Assembly: GCA_937880335.1 (NCBI GenBank)
Contig: CALFLJ010000206.1
Coordinates: 1-8,229, forward strand
DNA from: an uncultured Succinatimonas sp.
GTDB taxonomy: Bacteria > Pseudomonadota > Gammaproteobacteria > Enterobacterales > Succinivibrionaceae
Length of the DNA stretch: 8,229 nucleotides
Direction: 5' to 3'
The notes below the pieces were generated by a model, which was not told the origin of the DNA, searched no databases, and worked only from the letters and a program-made list of their open reading frames with translations. The position numbers and the translations under genes are program-made. Each line of letters starts with the position of its first letter. Within the stretch, counting starts at the first letter, position 1. Below, piece after piece: positions 6,427 to 8,229 of this stretch.

Positions 6427-7938
6427 TTAATCTTCCTCCTTTAGAGCATAAGATAAGGCGGTAAGTACTGATCTGGCTTTATTTACGGTTTCCTCACATT
6501 CAGATTTTGTGTCAGAGTCAAAAACTACACCACAGCCAGCCTGTACATATGCAGTATCGTTCTTTACAAAGGCTGAGCGAATAGCAATACATGAATCAAA
6601 TGAACCATCAGCGCTTAGGAGACTTATAACACCTCCATAAGATCCTCTTTTTTTGCCTTCGTACTTATAAATTAGCTCATGCGCTTTTATCTTAGGAGCA
6701 CCTGAGAGTGTTCCCATATTCATGCAGGCTAGGTAGGCGTTAAAGGCATCTAGATCATCTAAAAGGGTGGCATGAACATCTGAGACTAAATGCATTACAG
6801 ACTGATATTTGTCTACATGAAGTAAGTTACTTACGTAACGTGAATTAGGTTTACTTATTCTTGCCAAATCATTACGAGCAAGATCAACTAGCATTAAATG
6901 CTCAGCGACCTCTTTTTTATCGGTACGCAGTTCAAGCTCAATTCTTGTATCTGTTTCATAATCTATCTTCCCGTTTTCATCAAATCCTCGAGCGCGGGTT
7001 CCGGCAATGGGACTTATGGAAATACTGCGGTTAAAAGCCTCATAACGGAGTGCAAATTCAGGGGATGCCCCGAAGATGATAAATTTGGGATCTTTTATAA
7101 AGTACATATAAGGCGACGGATTAAGCTTTTTTAAATAAGTGTAAGCCTTAAGAGGGGCTTTGCAGGGATGAATAAAGGTTCTTGAAGGCACTACCTGAAA
7201 TGCATCGCTTTTTTTAATGTGTTCTTTTACAGAGTCGATTATTTTGGAGAATTCCTCATCATCAAGATCAGGATTTATCAATGGCTTTACCTTATATTCA
7301 AGGCTCAGATCACATGTTTTGTCGAAAAGATCTATTTTGTCTTTTATGTCTAATGCTGCTAAGGCAGTATCTTTGTACTCATCCTCGGCGAAAACATATG
7401 AGATTATGGAAGTTGTTTTTTTTACGTGATTTATATGTATGGAAATATCACTTATGTAATAACAATAGTCATCGCAAGGATTTTCTCCCTTAGGCACATT
7501 AGCGATATTCTCAAAATTATTGATAAAGTCAAAGGCTATTACACCGGCAATAAAGATCTCTGTACATGGTTTTACAATCGTAATAAGAGAGCGCATTACA
7601 TCTAATGGCCCTTCACTTTTCAGACGGCTAAATTCATCAAGATTTCCAGAAGGTCTTTTAAAGCTTACATAAAAAGTATTATCGACAAGATCTTTCTTAT
7701 AAATTTTAGCTAAAGCTAAAGCTAGATATCTGCCGTTTTCATTTAAAGCTTTGACACAAACCTTAAGATCTTCACAGCTTATTTTGAGGCAGGATCTAAA
7801 ACCAATAATGCTTTGTACGCCGCTTTTATCAACAATTTCGGCACTTTCAAAAAGAATAGTATTATCTTTATTGCAGTAATCTTTATAAAAAATTTGGGCA
7901 TCTTTTAAATATTTTGCAGAAAGCTTAATCGTTTTCAT
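6427..7938 (-). CDS. trpE: Anthranilate synthase component I
   Basis: A 503-residue chorismate-binding enzyme that converts chorismate and ammonia (or glutamine, with TrpG) to anthranilate, the committed step. The N-terminal LFESAEI (29-35, with Ser32 equivalent to the feedback-site Ser of LLES) and NPSPYM (273-278) are the tryptophan-inhibition site, so the enzyme should be feedback-inhibited. The catalytic domain has IAGTRARG (311-318), HLMLVDLARND (347-357), HLVSDVHA (383-390), GTLSGAPK (409-416), RGSYGG (431-436) and QAGCG (466-470). The ATG at 7936-7938 is preceded by GAGGA seven bases upstream. A seven-codon-longer TTG start at 7959 would have its own reading frame run through this ribosome-binding site, so I reject it. 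It begins about 35 bases after the attenuator 1 terminator. Confidence 0.98.
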   Translation of the reverse strand: MKTIKLSAKYLKDAQIFYKDYCNKDNTILFESAEIVDKSGVQSIIGFRSCLKISCEDLKVCVKALNENGRYLALALAKIYKKDLVDNTFYVSFKRPSGNLDEFSRLKSEGPLDVMRSLITIVKPCTEIFIAGVIAFDFINNFENIANVPKGENPCDDYCYYISDISIHINHVKKTTSIISYVFAEDEYKDTALAALDIKDKIDLFDKTCDLSLEYKVKPLINPDLDDEEFSKIIDSVKEHIKKSDAFQVVPSRTFIHPCKAPLKAYTYLKKLNPSPYMYFIKDPKFIIFGASPEFALRYEAFNRSISISPIAGTRARGFDENGKIDYETDTRIELELRTDKKEVAEHLMLVDLARNDLARISKPNSRYVSNLLHVDKYQSVMHLVSDVHATLLDDLDAFNAYLACMNMGTLSGAPKIKAHELIYKYEGKKRGSYGGVISLLSADGSFDSCIAIRSAFVKNDTAYVQAGCGVVFDSDTKSECEETVNKARSVLTALSYALKEED

Positions 7939-7972
7939 TGTAAATTCCTCAAAAAGCAATTTACGAGCCTTT

Positions 7973-8003
7973 AAAAATCAAAAACCCGCAAATTGCGGGT
8001 TTT
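7973..8003 (-). terminator. Attenuator 1 terminator (before trpE)
   Basis: The perfect inverted repeat AAAACCCGCA/TGCGGGTTTT (8003-7994 and 7990-7981, loop 3) gives a 10-bp stem with a GC core. On the trp strand it runs into TTTTTGATTTTT, a U-rich tail ending near 7973. Regions 3 and 4 of the attenuator are its two arms. The shape is a textbook intrinsic terminator, sited between leader peptide and trpE. Confidence 0.95.
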
Positions 8004-8033
8004 CAAGACAAAAAAGGCTTATGACCCGCAGTT

Positions 8034-8078
8034 TTACGGGCACCACCATATGGAAGAAAATGAAAAATGATTTTGCAT
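8034..8078 (-). CDS. trpL: trp leader peptide (14 aa, before trpE)
   Basis: The ATG at 8076-8078 opens MQNHFSFSSIWWCP, ending in TAA. Adjacent UGG codons are codons 11 and 12. AAGG six bases upstream is the ribosome-binding site. The size and the tandem Trp match the E. coli TrpL (14 aa), though the rest of the peptide differs. An in-frame GTG seven codons upstream lacks its own ribosome-binding site. The peptide acts only through its translation, as the sensor of charged tRNA-Trp. Confidence 0.93.
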   Translation of the reverse strand: MQNHFSFSSIWWCP

Positions 8079-8107
8079 GATTAACCTTTTTTGTGGCACT
8101 AAGCTTG

Positions 8108-8137
8108 TTTTTATTTTAGCTTATGATTATTTGATAA
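8108..8137 (-). promoter_or_regulatory. Candidate promoter for the trpEG unit
   Basis: The minus strand reads TTATCA (8137-8132; four of six), an 18-base spacer and TAAAAA (8113-8108; four of six). I chose this placement because it aligns with the better-looking promoter before the trpD leader. Overlapping alternatives exist, such as a -10 at TAAAAT (8118-8113) with a poor -35. An inverted repeat TAAGCT/AGCTTA (8123-8118 and 8105-8100) spans the -10 and the predicted start, where a repressor operator would be expected, but it does not match the known TrpR operator. Confidence 0.4.
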
Positions 8138-8229
8138 ATAAACAGTAAAAAAGAGTTTGCACTAAAAAAATTCTTTTTTGTAAGATTATGGGGATTTTTT
8201 AAGTTTAGACAGATTATTTAAAATAAAAA
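8138..8229. other. AT-rich upstream region, no gene seen
   Basis: This edge region upstream of the trpEG promoter carries several A or T runs, including TTTTTTT and AAAAAA tracts, but no open frame with a ribosome-binding site and no clear hairpin. It may hold upstream promoter elements. The neighbouring gene lies outside the window. Confidence 0.4.

Larger units (their letters stand above)
7973..8101 (-). promoter_or_regulatory. trpEG leader RNA with transcription attenuator
   Basis: Region 1 GCCCGTA (8041-8035) pairs with region 2 TGCGGGT (8030-8024) around loop AAAC, with two G-U pairs. Region 2 TGCGGGT can instead pair perfectly over seven bases with region 3 ACCCGCA (8000-7994), which would prevent the 3:4 terminator. 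The Trp codons (8048-8043) sit one base before region 1. Ribosome stalling at them frees region 2 for the antiterminator, while a ribosome at the stop codon (8036-8034) covers region 2. The start near 8101 is inferred, giving a leader of about 129 bases, close to the E. coli length. Confidence 0.92.

Noticed and set aside
7939..7959. TTG start for trpE seven codons upstream of the ATG
   Set aside because: The extension runs across a good GAGGA ribosome-binding site placed seven bases before the ATG at 7938, so those bases are untranslated leader.
8100..8123. TAAGCT/AGCTTA inverted repeat as a TrpR operator
   Set aside because: The position fits an operator, but the sequence does not match the known CTAGTT-type TrpR half-sites and is too AT-rich to call.

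Overview
The window is AT-rich and is dominated by a complete tryptophan-biosynthesis locus on the minus strand, transcribed from right to left in the order trpE-trpG / trpD-trpC(F)-trpB-trpA. All seven enzymatic activities are present. The fused TrpC-TrpF protein, the close match of TrpB to the enteric type and the leader-peptide attenuators point to a gammaproteobacterium. trpG is separate from trpD, unlike the E. coli TrpGD fusion. The low G+C content and this gene layout would suit a Succinivibrionaceae-like or other low-GC gammaproteobacterium, but that placement is an inference.

The locus is not one plain operon. trpE and trpG are abutted, and trpD, trpCF, trpB and trpA form a second tight block. 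The two blocks are separated by about 377 bases. Each block is preceded by its own control region: a promoter-like sequence, a short leader ORF with two adjacent Trp codons (MQNHFSFSSIWWCP before trpE; MIIFANINLWWHLVT before trpD), mutually exclusive RNA hairpins and a GC-rich intrinsic terminator with a U-run. Tryptophan starvation should therefore be sensed twice, once for anthranilate synthase (EG) and once for the rest of the pathway (DCFBA). The two control regions resemble each other in the promoter, leader codons and hairpins, which suggests duplication of one ancestral module. Both also carry an extra long-range stem that encloses the Trp codons and is not part of the textbook 1:2, 2:3, 3:4 model.

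Layout from left to right: 1-389 is the C-terminal end of an unrecognised acidic protein on the plus strand. 390-872 is mostly non-coding and holds only a weak, possibly decayed reading frame. 873-920 is a long hairpin just past trpA, between the convergent genes. 930-5461 is trpA, trpB, trpCF and trpD. 5462-5838 holds attenuator 2, a candidate promoter and a pair of direct repeats. 5839-7938 is trpG and trpE. 7939-8229 holds attenuator 1 and the trpE promoter region.

Together the enzymes convert chorismate to L-tryptophan: TrpE/TrpG make anthranilate, TrpD adds phosphoribose, the TrpF and TrpC domains isomerise and cyclise to indole-glycerol phosphate, and TrpA/TrpB release indole and condense it with serine.
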